Source of the DNA: JAYPHU01 sp038127535
Lineage (GTDB): Bacteria > Pseudomonadota > Alphaproteobacteria > Rhodospirillales > UBA2165
Assembly: GCA_038127535.1 (NCBI GenBank)
Contig: JAYPHU010000008.1
Span: 1 to 64,000, forward strand
Length of the DNA: 64,000 bases
Reading direction: 5' to 3'
A program made the translations under genes and the position numbers. The notes under the pieces were generated by a model that ran no database searches, was not told the DNA's origin, and saw only the letters and a list, made by a program, of their open reading frames with translations. This document shows, in pieces, positions 7,228 through 15,511 of the stretch. How positions within the stretch are numbered: position 1 is the first letter of the stretch; each line of letters starts with the position of its first letter.

Positions 7228-8343
7228 TCAGTGCCGGTCTCCCAACTGCACCGCATAGAACTGATCAATCCCGACCTCGGCTCGCAGGTCAGTACTGTCC
7301 TGACCGCCGGCCGCCCCTGAATACGGAATGCCGGTAGAATCCGCCACTCGGACAAACCCATGGAAGGCGGCAGCTGTCGCAGCGACATCGACCAACGCGG
7401 CCTCTCCCAGCGCGGACTTCACTTTGCCGCGCAAACTTTTGAGTTTGTCGGCGTCCCGTTCCACCACAGCCTCGGCAAATGACGCCAAGAGCGCTGCCTC
7501 AGGAATATCCCCATCATCGGCAACACCACTGGTCACTCCGGTCAGGTCGAAATCGGCATCTTGGTATTTTGAGCTCTCACGGAGCATAAAGGCATGCGCC
7601 GTCGTTCAGTAAAGGCACTGATGGAGGGCCGACACTCTCGCCGCGATCACCTCGATTTGCGGACGGCTGATGGCCCGAAAGTCCGTGTCGAAATCATATA
7701 CACTGGCGCCCGGCAAATAGTGTGATCCAGCCAAATCCCAATAGCCGCGCTTGGAGTCCGGCACCGCCGAGAGGGCGCGATGGATATATCCAGCCTTGGG
7801 GCTCGGATAGAGCGGCCCATCTGAGTCGGACACATCTTCCGGTTCGGTGATCGGCACCCAAGCCACGTCCTTGCGGGCGCCGGGCGAACGATAGCCGCTG
7901 GGCTCTCCAGCTTGGGCCGGCAGCAGCTCGTTGTCCGGCAGGCCCATAGCGAAGGTAAACGTGTCCATCATCATGGTCATGGCGACTATGCCCACCATTT
8001 CGATATAGGCCTCCGGCGCGATCGAGTCCCCCGTGGTTTCCTGATACCAGCTCTCGCTCAACCGGCCGGGATCGGAAACGATCCGGTGGACAACCTCCAC
8101 CTCTGCCGCCGACAGTTCGCCCAGCGACGAATGTTTGCCCTGAACAGCATTTGGGGATAGTGCCGCCTTTTGTTCCTTGCAGAGCGGACACTGGCGGGCA
8201 TTGCGCACTTCCGCAGCGACCGCCACCCGCTTCGTCCCGTCCAGCCAGGTGCCCGGCGCGGCAAAATGCTCTAGCGCATTTTGGTGGGACTCGGCCAAAT
8301 CGGCCCGCATGTTAAAGCCGGAATTTTCATATGAGACCGCCAA
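7228..8343 (-). CDS. AhpD-like selenoprotein (in-frame TGA as Sec246)
   Basis: Two open frames (8343-7606 and 7605-7228) are in the same phase, separated only by TGA at 7608-7606. Read through, they give 371 residues with an AhpD/carboxymuconolactone-decarboxylase-type active site, C243-L-Y-U246-T-T-A-H250, matching the CxxC-x3-H signature with Sec in place of the second Cys. Sequence after the TGA stays protein-like (AFMLRESSKYQDADFDLTG), and a hairpin follows it immediately. AhpD relatives are thiol-dependent peroxidase reductases; Sec would raise reactivity. The TTG start has a GGGAGG site 5 bases upstream. An oxyR gene lies upstream on the same strand. No selA, selB, selD or tRNA-Sec is in this window, so recoding is inferred. 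Confidence 0.85.
7579..7602 (-). promoter_or_regulatory. Candidate bacterial SECIS hairpin after the Sec TGA
   Basis: On the minus-strand RNA, bases 4-27 after the UGA fold as ACGG-C-GCAU, loop GCCUUU, AUGC-U-CCGU: eight pairs with one mismatch and a 6-base loop starting with G. Bacterial SECIS elements sit directly 3' of the UGA and typically have a G in the first two loop positions. The 12-base distance from UGA to loop is on the short side of what is usual, so this is a candidate only. Confidence 0.5.
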
Positions 8344-8426
8344 GACCGCCTCCCTTGCTCGTGGTAACAGTTCGACATAGTGTCGCCAAAAAACGGACGG
8401 GGATCAATTCACCTTATGGGGACCGC

Positions 8427-9365
8427 TTAGGTCTTGCCGCCGCGTTTGCGCGGCGGCACCGGCGTGCCCAGTTCCGCCGCAATCAAATTCCCCAATAACT
8501 CAAACTCCGCCGTCCGGGCGCTTTGGGTGCGCCAGATCAGGCCGATATCGCGTCCTCGCTCGCCGCCCGCGAGTGGCCGGCAATCGACTCGGATGCCCCG
8601 CAACAAGCCGGCATCGATAGCCAGCTTCGGTAGCAGCGTGATGCCAAGCCCCCCTTCTACCATATAAACAAGCGTATTCAGGCTGGTCGCTTCCACCGCG
8701 GCAGCGCCCTCAGGCTTCAGGTTACAAACAGACATGGCGTGGTCTTTAAGACAGTGACCGTCTTCCAAAAGCAACGGTGGCTCTGCCTGGAGGGTTTTCA
8801 GATGAATGCTCTCCTGCTCCGCAAATTCATGCCCGCGCGGGAACACGACAAAAAACGGGTCGTTGGCGACGGTTCTGGCCGTAAGACCGGAGGTCTCGTA
8901 CGGCAAGGCCATGATCACGGCGTCCAAATCGCCGCTACGCAGCTTGATAAGCACGCCTTTAGATTGCTCTTCCCGCAGATACAAACGCAGGTCCGGATAA
9001 TCTTTACGCAGCTGGGGCAGCAATCGCGGCAACAGAAACGGACCGATGGTGGGAATAACACCCAACCGCAAAACGCCCGACAAAGGCGCTTCCGACGAAG
9101 CCACCAAATCGACGCTGTCTTCGGTATCCCGCAGAATACGGCGGAACCGTTCCGCCAGCTCATTGCCCAGAGACGTGAACGTGACCCGGCGCTTGGTGCG
9201 CTCCACGACCTGCCGTCCGAGTAGATTTTCCAGCTCCCGGATGCTCGCGCTGAGACTGGACTGCTCGACCAGACATATCTCCGCGGCGCGGCTGAAATTC
9301 TCGTGGTCTTTGAGAGCGACGAAGTGCCGCATCTGACGGACGGTGGGTAATGGCCTGTTCTTCAT
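8427..9365 (-). CDS. oxyR: OxyR hydrogen-peroxide-sensing LysR regulator
   Basis: A 312-residue LysR-type regulator. The N-terminal helix-turn-helix is at about 5-65 (MRHFVALKDHENFSRAAEI). The effector domain holds the OxyR redox signature GHCLKDHAMSVC with C205 and C214, the same nine-residue spacing as the C199-C208 disulfide pair of E. coli OxyR, plus SLNTLVYMVEGGLGITLLP. OxyR activates peroxide-defence genes after disulfide formation. It is transcribed leftward, 83 bases upstream of the AhpD-like selenoprotein gene, consistent with control or cotranscription. The rightward side has a small ORF rather than katG or ahpC. Confidence 0.92.
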   Translation of the reverse strand: MKNRPLPTVRQMRHFVALKDHENFSRAAEICLVEQSSLSASIRELENLLGRQVVERTKRRVTFTSLGNELAERFRRILRDTEDSVDLVASSEAPLSGVLRLGVIPTIGPFLLPRLLPQLRKDYPDLRLYLREEQSKGVLIKLRSGDLDAVIMALPYETSGLTARTVANDPFFVVFPRGHEFAEQESIHLKTLQAEPPLLLEDGHCLKDHAMSVCNLKPEGAAAVEATSLNTLVYMVEGGLGITLLPKLAIDAGLLRGIRVDCRPLAGGERGRDIGLIWRTQSARTAEFELLGNLIAAELGTPVPPRKRGGKT

Positions 9366-9450
9366 CGGCCCCTGATATCATTTTTTCCAATAATAATTCG
9401 ATTTATTACAAATTTTCGATTCCATTGAAATCCATTAGGCTCGCCACCAC

Positions 9451-9588
9451 ATGAAGTTAGAGTTCATCGCAATGGAGATGACCATGCGGCAAGCAATACA
9501 TACGGCCCCCTCCGCAACCGGCTTGGTGGCGAACTGGAGGCGTTTCTCTAAAGTATTTTCGGTCGACCACTCTCAGGTCCGCGCCTAA
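9451..9588 (+). CDS. Small ORF divergent from oxyR
   Basis: An open frame of 45 codons from ATG 9451, or 34 codons from ATG 9484, which has a better GGAG ribosome site. The shorter form encodes a basic peptide (MRQAIHTAPSATGLVANWRR and onward). It sits 85 bases from the oxyR start on the opposite strand, where peroxide-induced genes often lie. I do not recognise the product. It could be a leader peptide, a true small protein, or chance. Confidence 0.3.
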   Translation: MKLEFIAMEMTMRQAIHTAPSATGLVANWRRFSKVFSVDHSQVRA

Positions 9589-9985
9589 ATCAAATCTGCA
9601 AATTTTGAGTTGAGTTGCCGCAAATGGGGTGACGGAGAGGACTACCCCGGCGACCCTCTCCGTCCGACTGGACGTCGGCCGGATCCCGACGAACCGACGC
9701 TGTGCCTATTTTGTTACAGCCAGAACGATACCTCGTTCTTATTATTTTAATTTTACTTTTATTATATAATATTAATAATTATTTTATCTAATAAATATTT
9801 TATTTTTTTAATAAAAATTGTATAAAAATTGAAATACTTAATTACCGGATAACGGCAGAGAAATTCTCTTGGCTCCCTTTAATAATAATCGGCATTGAAC
9901 AACCATATAATTGATTAAAGAACCGAGCCCCATTTCCAGCGGGCATTGAACCCGCGAATGAATATATTGATATTCAGAGACAGAA
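9589..9985. other. 397-base gap: two inverted repeats, then an AT-rich block
   Basis: Two hairpins stand in tandem: a perfect 10-bp stem GACGGAGAGG / CCTCTCCGTC (9631-9640 and 9655-9664) and a 6-bp stem CGTCGG / CCGACG (9673-9678, 9686-9691), neither followed by a T run. From about 9720 to 9850 the DNA is almost pure A/T, unlike its surroundings. The last 130 bases lead into the decayed DUF2336 gene and include an imperfect repeat GGCATTGAACAAC / GGGCATTGAACCC (9891, 9940). The gap could hold a structured RNA or a promoter region; no longer ORF was credible. Confidence 0.5.
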
Positions 9986-11079
9986 ATGAGCACGGATCAA
10001 TTGTTGCAAATCGCCAGGGACAAATCTGTCCAAGGGCGCGAGAAGCTGGCAAATGCCGTTTCCAATTTATTCTTGAAACAAGGCACGGAACTCTCCGATC
10101 GTGAAAAAACGCTCACTCTGGATATTCTCCATCAGCTGGTTCACGATTTTGAACGCACGGTCCGCAAGATCGTCAGCGAAAAATTATGTGAGTGGCCGAA
10201 TATGCCGGACGATCTCGCCCACTTTCTGGCCAGTGATGAAATCGACATCGCGTATCCGATCCTGACAAAGTCGGGGGTACTTCAAGACGAGAGCCTGATC
10301 GAAATTATCCGCCATCGGACGATGGAACATTAAATGGCCATCGCCATTCGGCAGAACGTAAGTGAATCCGTTTCAGACGCGCTTGTCCAAGGCGGCCGTG
10401 ATCAGGTCATTCTCAGGTTGTTGGAAAACAAAAGTGCCTAGATTTCCGGCATGACCATGCAGTATCTGGTCGATCAGGCAAAGAGAGTTGATACGTTCCG
10501 CGAGCCATCCTCCGCCGGGACGAATTGGACGATAAGCTGGCGCAACAGATGTACGTCTGGATCTCTGCGGCAATGCGGAAATACATTTCCGAAAAATTCG
10601 AATTGGATGAGGCCGCTATTGACGACCTGTTGAAACAATCAGCCGTCCAACTCTTTGCCCAAACCTCTACCACGCGTCTCAAATCAAGCGCCGAGGAACT
10701 CGTCGACGAATTGGAAGCGGAAGGCAAAATTGATCACGAGTTGATTTTGGATGTGATGCGCGCCGGTGAAGTGAATCTTTTCATCGCCATGTTCAAGAAA
10801 GTCACTAACCTCCGGGAACAACTCCTCCGCCGCATCCTGTTCGAGCCCGGCGGCGAAGGCTTAGCGATTGCCTGCAAGGGCGTCGGCGTGGAGAAGAACG
10901 AATTTTCCACAATCTTCGCCCTCAGCCGGCGTGCCAACCCAAGTTCGGTCAAGGATTTCAGCAATGAAATCCGGAATATTCTGAAGTTTTACGACGGGCT
11001 GGATATCGAAGACGCCAAGAGTGTCCTACGGCGTTGGCAACGGGACAATAATTACCTGAGAGCTATCCGCGAACTGTAA
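9986..11079 (+). pseudogene. DUF2336-family gene with two nonsense codons and a frameshift
   Basis: The N-terminal 115 codons (LLQIARDKSVQGREKLANAV, LTLDILHQLVHDFE, EIIRHRTMEH) match the DUF2336 family of helical-repeat proteins common in alphaproteobacteria. Continuing in frame past TAA 10331-10333 gives MAIAIRQNVSESVSDALVQG, then TAG 10439-10441, then ITMQYLV-like sequence. Near 10505-10520 one base is lost, and the frame resumes as LDDKLAQQMYVWISAAMRKY, running to TAA 11079. The whole length is recognisable, so decay appears recent. DUF2336 proteins have no firmly known function. If the three lesions are sequence errors, the intact protein would be about 364 residues. Confidence 0.85.
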
Positions 11080-11090
11080 ATCAGTATTTC

Positions 11091-11939
11091 CTAGTTCAGA
11101 ACATTAGACTTTTCCGCGAGCGCGCTGACCGCTTCCATGGAGAAGCGCCGCAGTTTCAAATCCTTCAATAGTTCAATTTCCACGACGGTGGTTGGCTCCA
11201 GGTGCCGCTCGATCATGTTTGCCACAAAGGAAATGAAATCCATGGTCTGTCCCGGATAGGCCAGCACGTTGCTCAGCAGCTCCCGCCGGATCAGCGGCGG
11301 ATAGTGCAAAAGCTCCAGCACCAGTAGTTTTTTGACGGCTTCAGGGATTTCCAGACTCCGGAACAGGCTATCCAGGCAAAAACTGTAAATCCCGAAGTCC
11401 AGCCGGCCAGCTACATCCTCGGTGAAAGCCTTGAATTCGTCGACAAACGGCTTAGCGGAAATCTTCCGTTCCATGAGTTGTTTTACCACCTGCAGGAATT
11501 CCCGGTACCTGATGCGAGCGGGACTCAATTTCTCTCCCAGCTCGGCTTCCAGATCACGGATTTCCGACGCCCGGAAGTGGGACTCAATAAGCGCCTGAGC
11601 AGACTCCTTAACATTGGGCGCCAACGTCTCCTGCTCAATCAAATAGAACAGCCGTTCGTACTTATCCCGCTTTGACACCTCCATCATCGGGATTAAGGTG
11701 CTGAGCGGCAGCAGCGCCGCCTGGGCAACTAATGTGTCCTTCGAGAAAATCGCAGCAACAGCGGCAGCCTCATGGAGCACCGTCTCGTCACGCAAATCAT
11801 CGGTGATAATAAACCGGGAGCCAGACGCGACGGTCAGATACCGCCCCAACTTGGCGCAGGCCATAAAATGATCCGCCAGATCATAGCCTTGGCTGTTGGT
11901 GAGCATGTCTTCGTTTGGGAAATTTCCCGTCTGGGTCAT
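11091..11939 (-). CDS. All-helical protein of unknown function, paralogue of 62030-62776
   Basis: A 282-residue protein, predicted almost wholly helical, with no signal peptide or membrane segment. I do not recognise a named domain. The block FVDEFKAFTEDVAGRLDFG, then SLEIPEAVKKLLVLELL and PPLIRRELLSNVL, aligns by eye with the protein encoded at 62030-62776, including the shared FVDEF motif, so the two form a small paralogous family. It converges on the decayed DUF2336 gene with an 11-base gap. DUF2336 is also helical; a distant relationship is possible but untested. Confidence 0.65.
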   Translation of the reverse strand: MTQTGNFPNEDMLTNSQGYDLADHFMACAKLGRYLTVASGSRFIITDDLRDETVLHEAAAVAAIFSKDTLVAQAALLPLSTLIPMMEVSKRDKYERLFYLIEQETLAPNVKESAQALIESHFRASEIRDLEAELGEKLSPARIRYREFLQVVKQLMERKISAKPFVDEFKAFTEDVAGRLDFGIYSFCLDSLFRSLEIPEAVKKLLVLELLHYPPLIRRELLSNVLAYPGQTMDFISFVANMIERHLEPTTVVEIELLKDLKLRRFSMEAVSALAEKSNVLN

Positions 11940-12052
11940 GGGGAATTTGTCGCTATCCTAGGAATGATTGATAGGACCGGATAATACAGATGGAACGTGA
12001 ACAATTCCATAATTGGGCGGGACAGGGCGTATACCGGTCTTCCCCTGCCAAC

Positions 12053-13045
12053 CTACCAATTCATGAGTTCACGGATTTTCCGGGCGATTCGGGCTGCTTC
12101 GTTTAGCGGAGCCGCGCTTTGCGAAGCCTCCCCACCCAACGGCGCAGCGTATCCGCGCTCATAAAGCCCCCGATGAAAACGGGAATGCTTAGGGCCGGCC
12201 AAGCCGTCGGGCGAGAAAATCCAAACCGGCTTACCTGTGAAACACGCCTCACAACACATGGTGACTGTGTCTCCGCTAACAATCAGTTCGTCCGCCAGCG
12301 AGAGGATCGCAAGATACGGATTTTCGGTCTCCGCTCTCCAGGCATAACTCAGTGCTGGCAAAATATCCTCGGCCACTAGTCCCGCTTCTACGTTGGCCAA
12401 AAGCTCGCCCGTACGGGGACTGCCGATGAGGAGAAGAGAACCGTTTTGGGATTTGGCATAAGCACCTGCCTGCCGCCCAAGCCCCTCGGCCTTCGGCGCA
12501 TCAAAATTGCCGCCCTGATATCCGCCCCCGACCAGTACAGCGATAAGAGGCCTCTTAAACTCTACAAAACCTGCCGACCAATTTTTACCAGCTTCCACCA
12601 AAACCGCCTCAGTCAGACGATGAGGCGCGCCGGCGATGGGCAATAAATTTGGTCTCGCCGGTAGGCCATCATGTTCCGGTACAGCTATCAGATCGTGCGC
12701 CGCCCGTCCCCAGGCGCCGGGGTCCATGACCTGAACTATTTTGCTCGACCCGCCGCTTCTCGACTTGATGGCGCGCGCGATTACGCCGGCCCGGCGGCCG
12801 GCGGCAATCACCAGTGCCGGCCAGGGTGCGGCCAGTGACGACTTCGTCCCAGCCCTCAACCCCAAAAAGGAGCTTCCCAACAACGGGTTCGGCAGCCCGG
12901 CCATTGGACCATAACTCAGCGTTTTGACCGAGTATGGTAACGCCAACGCGTCGGCCACGCCCAGGGCCTGGTTCGCGGTCCCGGGCCGGTCATCGGTCAA
13001 AACCCAAACATCGGGATGACTGCCTGTAGCCGAATTTTCAGTCAT
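12053..13045 (-). CDS. ELM1/GtrOC1-type putative glycosyltransferase
   Basis: A 330-residue protein matching the family named after plant mitochondrial fission factor ELM1: VWVLTDDRPGTANQALGVAD at the N terminus, VIAAGRRAGVIARAIK, VQVMDPG, VLVGGGYQGG and the C-terminal VSGDTVTMCCEACFTGKPVW with GPKHSRFH. Bacterial members are regarded as GT-B-like nucleoside-diphosphate-sugar epimerase or glycosyltransferase homologues of uncertain role, common in alphaproteobacteria. It stands alone between the helical protein gene and hspQ, which is divergent. Confidence 0.85.
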   Translation of the reverse strand: MTENSATGSHPDVWVLTDDRPGTANQALGVADALALPYSVKTLSYGPMAGLPNPLLGSSFLGLRAGTKSSLAAPWPALVIAAGRRAGVIARAIKSRSGGSSKIVQVMDPGAWGRAAHDLIAVPEHDGLPARPNLLPIAGAPHRLTEAVLVEAGKNWSAGFVEFKRPLIAVLVGGGYQGGNFDAPKAEGLGRQAGAYAKSQNGSLLLIGSPRTGELLANVEAGLVAEDILPALSYAWRAETENPYLAILSLADELIVSGDTVTMCCEACFTGKPVWIFSPDGLAGPKHSRFHRGLYERGYAAPLGGEASQSAAPLNEAARIARKIRELMNW

Positions 13046-13160
13046 GATTGCACCGGTTTTCTTTGCCCACAGAGGACTTCACGCTAAAATAAGCTGGAAA
13101 AGCGCGAACCCCGTCCTCACTTCATAAGATAGCCAGCCTAAACGAGCCAGACCTTTCACT

Positions 13161-13490
13161 ATGCCCAACGGTTTACCACAGTCGGAAGCGAAATATGGAG
13201 TGGGTCAACTGGTCCATCACAAGAAGTTCGACTACCGGGGCGTGATCATTGACGTCGATCACCGCTTTAACGGCACCGACGACTGGTACAATCAGGTGGC
13301 GCGCTCCCGCCCGCCCCGCGAAAAACCCTGGTATCATGTGCTGGTCGACGACAGCGAACTCCGGACCTATGTCGCCGAACGTAATCTGGAGCCCGATTAT
13401 TCAGGCAAACCGGTAAACCATCCGGATATCGCGGAATATTTCGAAGACCTGACGCCTGAGGGCTACGTGTCGCGCCGCAAAGGCAACTGA
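13161..13490 (+). CDS. hspQ: Heat-shock protein HspQ
   Basis: A 109-residue protein with the YccV/HspQ beta-barrel: YGVGQLVHHKKFDYRGVIID, then WYHVLVDDSELRTYVAERNL. In enterobacteria HspQ modulates Lon protease and binds hemimethylated oriC DNA. The ATG is placed where relatives begin. The 3' end overlaps the end of the convergent TPR-sulfotransferase gene by 28 bases, so transcription of one runs into the other. Confidence 0.9.
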   Translation: MPNGLPQSEAKYGVGQLVHHKKFDYRGVIIDVDHRFNGTDDWYNQVARSRPPREKPWYHVLVDDSELRTYVAERNLEPDYSGKPVNHPDIAEYFEDLTPEGYVSRRKGN

Positions 13491-15511
13491 GCCGGATCAA
13501 TCTCTAACGATTGGATCAGTGGCGCCAGATAGGCGGCGTAGGTCCGCCACCGTCCGACCGACTGATTGTAAATCGGCTGCCGCACCTGCCACTTTGATGC
13601 CGTGCGGACTGCGCCCTTTGACTTATGGAAGTTCAGACAGTTCGTATCCCAGTCCAGTCCGAGGAAGTCGATAATCTCTCGGCTGGCCTTTTCCTGATCG
13701 GCCACCACGTCTTCGTACTGCACATCCAGGATCGGTAGCGGCAAGACCGACCGCCAATGAGCCATCATGTTATCATAGCACCGATAAAACTCACCAATGA
13801 GATGAAGATCGCAACTCCACGGGTGCGCGTGCACGAAATTTTGGAAATAGCAGGACAAGCCTGTATCCAACGGATCGCGACGGCAATGAATAACCCGCGC
13901 ATTCGGGAATAACAGTGCGATCACGCCCAGGTACATAAAGTTCGCCGGCATCTTGTCGACAATCCGGGAGGCTTCCAGATCCACCTCAAGGCCCATGGCC
14001 AAATAGGTTTCCGCAAACTCAGCCGCCTGCCCTGCCGTTAGATTAGAAAACGACGCTGGATAGGATCCTTTCCCGTCTTCGTTCCGTCCAAAGTTTTCGC
14101 CAAATTTAGGCACCGCATCCCGCTCTCCGTTACCGACAATAGCGTGATGAGACGCTGCAATCCTCTCCACCAACGTCGTACCGGAGCGCGGCATGCCGAC
14201 GATAAACACCGGCTGATCTGACCCGACCCCTAGGTCAGAGCGATCCTCAAAAAACTCTGGTGTGAAGAGTTCTTCGATTTGCGCCACTTGTTGCCGATGC
14301 TCGATCGGATCATAGACCCGGCCCCTCGAGGCCAGAAACTCCCGCCGCAGATCGTTGCCCCGCAAATAAAAAGAAAAGGCGGGTCCCACGGCGCCTTGGC
14401 GTTCGGACTGGGCGGCCAGGGCGAAGTTCACTTTGACCCTTTCCTCAACAGATATCGCGGGGTCATCCGCCAGGTGCAGCAGATTGTGCAAAAAATTAGC
14501 GTCGAGAATTTCCTTACCTGTTGTGCCAAGTGCGTAGTAGGCCTCGATGTTCCTCGGATCGATCTCGATGGCCGTCCGGAAGCAGGCGAACGCCTCGTCC
14601 ATATCGCCCTTTTCCGAGTAGCAGACACCCAAGTTGAAATAGGCCTTAGCCGAATTCGGCTCAGATTTCAGGATTTCCTTGAACAACCCGATCGCTTTAT
14701 CAAATTCTCCTAGCCCCGCATGAACAGACGCGAGATTAAGCAGCGTCTCACCGATATCGCCATTCAACGCGTAAGCCTTCTTAAACGTCTCCACGGCTGT
14801 CCGCAGCTCACCGCGTGTGGACTGAACAACACCAAGGCAGTGAATGGCCTTGGCACAATTTTGGTCAATTCCTAAGGCCTGCCGGCAATAAGATTCCGCT
14901 TCTGGCAACCGCCCCAAGGAGGTCAACAGTGTCGCTAGGTTGGTCATCGCCAAAAGACTGCTTGGGTCCTGCTTCAGGACCAACTCCAAAGACTCGACCG
15001 CTTCCTCGTTGCGACCCGTCTGCGCCTGAAGCGACGCCAGATTGGTCCGTGCATTGAGATTGCCGGGATCAAGATTTATCGCGGAGGTATGGATGGCAAT
15101 CGCTTCATCAAGCTTACCCTGATGCCAGAGCGCCTGACCCAACGTGTTCAAGGCATCCACATGCTTTTCATCAATTGCCACGGCAGCCCGGCTGGCCGTC
15201 TCCGCCTCCCGCCACTTTCCGAGCGCGTTGTGGATCGCCGCCAGATTAGTATGGAACGCGACTTGATTGCCGTCCCGCCGGATCGCCTTCTTGATTAATT
15301 GTATAGCGCGGGGGTGCTGGCCGAGCTGATGAGCGACTACCCCAGACAGATGAAGCGCGTCAGCGTTACCGGGATCGGCCTTGAGAACTTTCTTGTAAAG
15401 TTTCTCCGCTTTATCCAAGGCGCCCGATTTGTGCAAATCAAGAGCCTTCGACATGAGATTATTGACCAAGATCCTCGGCTTGGGTTGGGCAGCGGCGGGA
15501 TAATGGTTCAT
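13463..15511 (-). CDS. TPR-repeat protein with C-terminal sulfotransferase domain
   Basis: A 682-residue fusion. Residues about 15-360 are nine or ten tetratricopeptide repeats (for example ADALHLSGVVAHQLGQHPRA and AKAYFNLGVCYSEKGDMDEA). Residues about 440-670 form a PAPS-dependent sulfotransferase domain with a 5'-phosphosulfate loop FIVGMPRSGTTLVERI and the 3'-phosphate region RVIHCRRDPLDTGLSCYF. Substrate is unknown; TPRs usually recruit protein partners or substrates. No signal peptide. Its ATG follows immediately after the TAG of the upstream TPR gene, so the pair is tightly coupled. Confidence 0.9.
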   Translation of the reverse strand: MNHYPAAAQPKPRILVNNLMSKALDLHKSGALDKAEKLYKKVLKADPGNADALHLSGVVAHQLGQHPRAIQLIKKAIRRDGNQVAFHTNLAAIHNALGKWREAETASRAAVAIDEKHVDALNTLGQALWHQGKLDEAIAIHTSAINLDPGNLNARTNLASLQAQTGRNEEAVESLELVLKQDPSSLLAMTNLATLLTSLGRLPEAESYCRQALGIDQNCAKAIHCLGVVQSTRGELRTAVETFKKAYALNGDIGETLLNLASVHAGLGEFDKAIGLFKEILKSEPNSAKAYFNLGVCYSEKGDMDEAFACFRTAIEIDPRNIEAYYALGTTGKEILDANFLHNLLHLADDPAISVEERVKVNFALAAQSERQGAVGPAFSFYLRGNDLRREFLASRGRVYDPIEHRQQVAQIEELFTPEFFEDRSDLGVGSDQPVFIVGMPRSGTTLVERIAASHHAIVGNGERDAVPKFGENFGRNEDGKGSYPASFSNLTAGQAAEFAETYLAMGLEVDLEASRIVDKMPANFMYLGVIALLFPNARVIHCRRDPLDTGLSCYFQNFVHAHPWSCDLHLIGEFYRCYDNMMAHWRSVLPLPILDVQYEDVVADQEKASREIIDFLGLDWDTNCLNFHKSKGAVRTASKWQVRQPIYNQSVGRWRTYAAYLAPLIQSLEIDPAQLPLRRDT

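Noticed and set aside
7228..7587. Independent 119-residue gene starting at the ATG after the TGA
   Set aside because: Same phase as the upstream frame, no ribosome site before the ATG, and the active-site motif spans the TGA; better read as one selenoprotein.
9609..9750. Small frame starting TTG through the hairpin region
   Set aside because: It has no ATG and its sequence is dictated by the two inverted repeats; no support as a protein.
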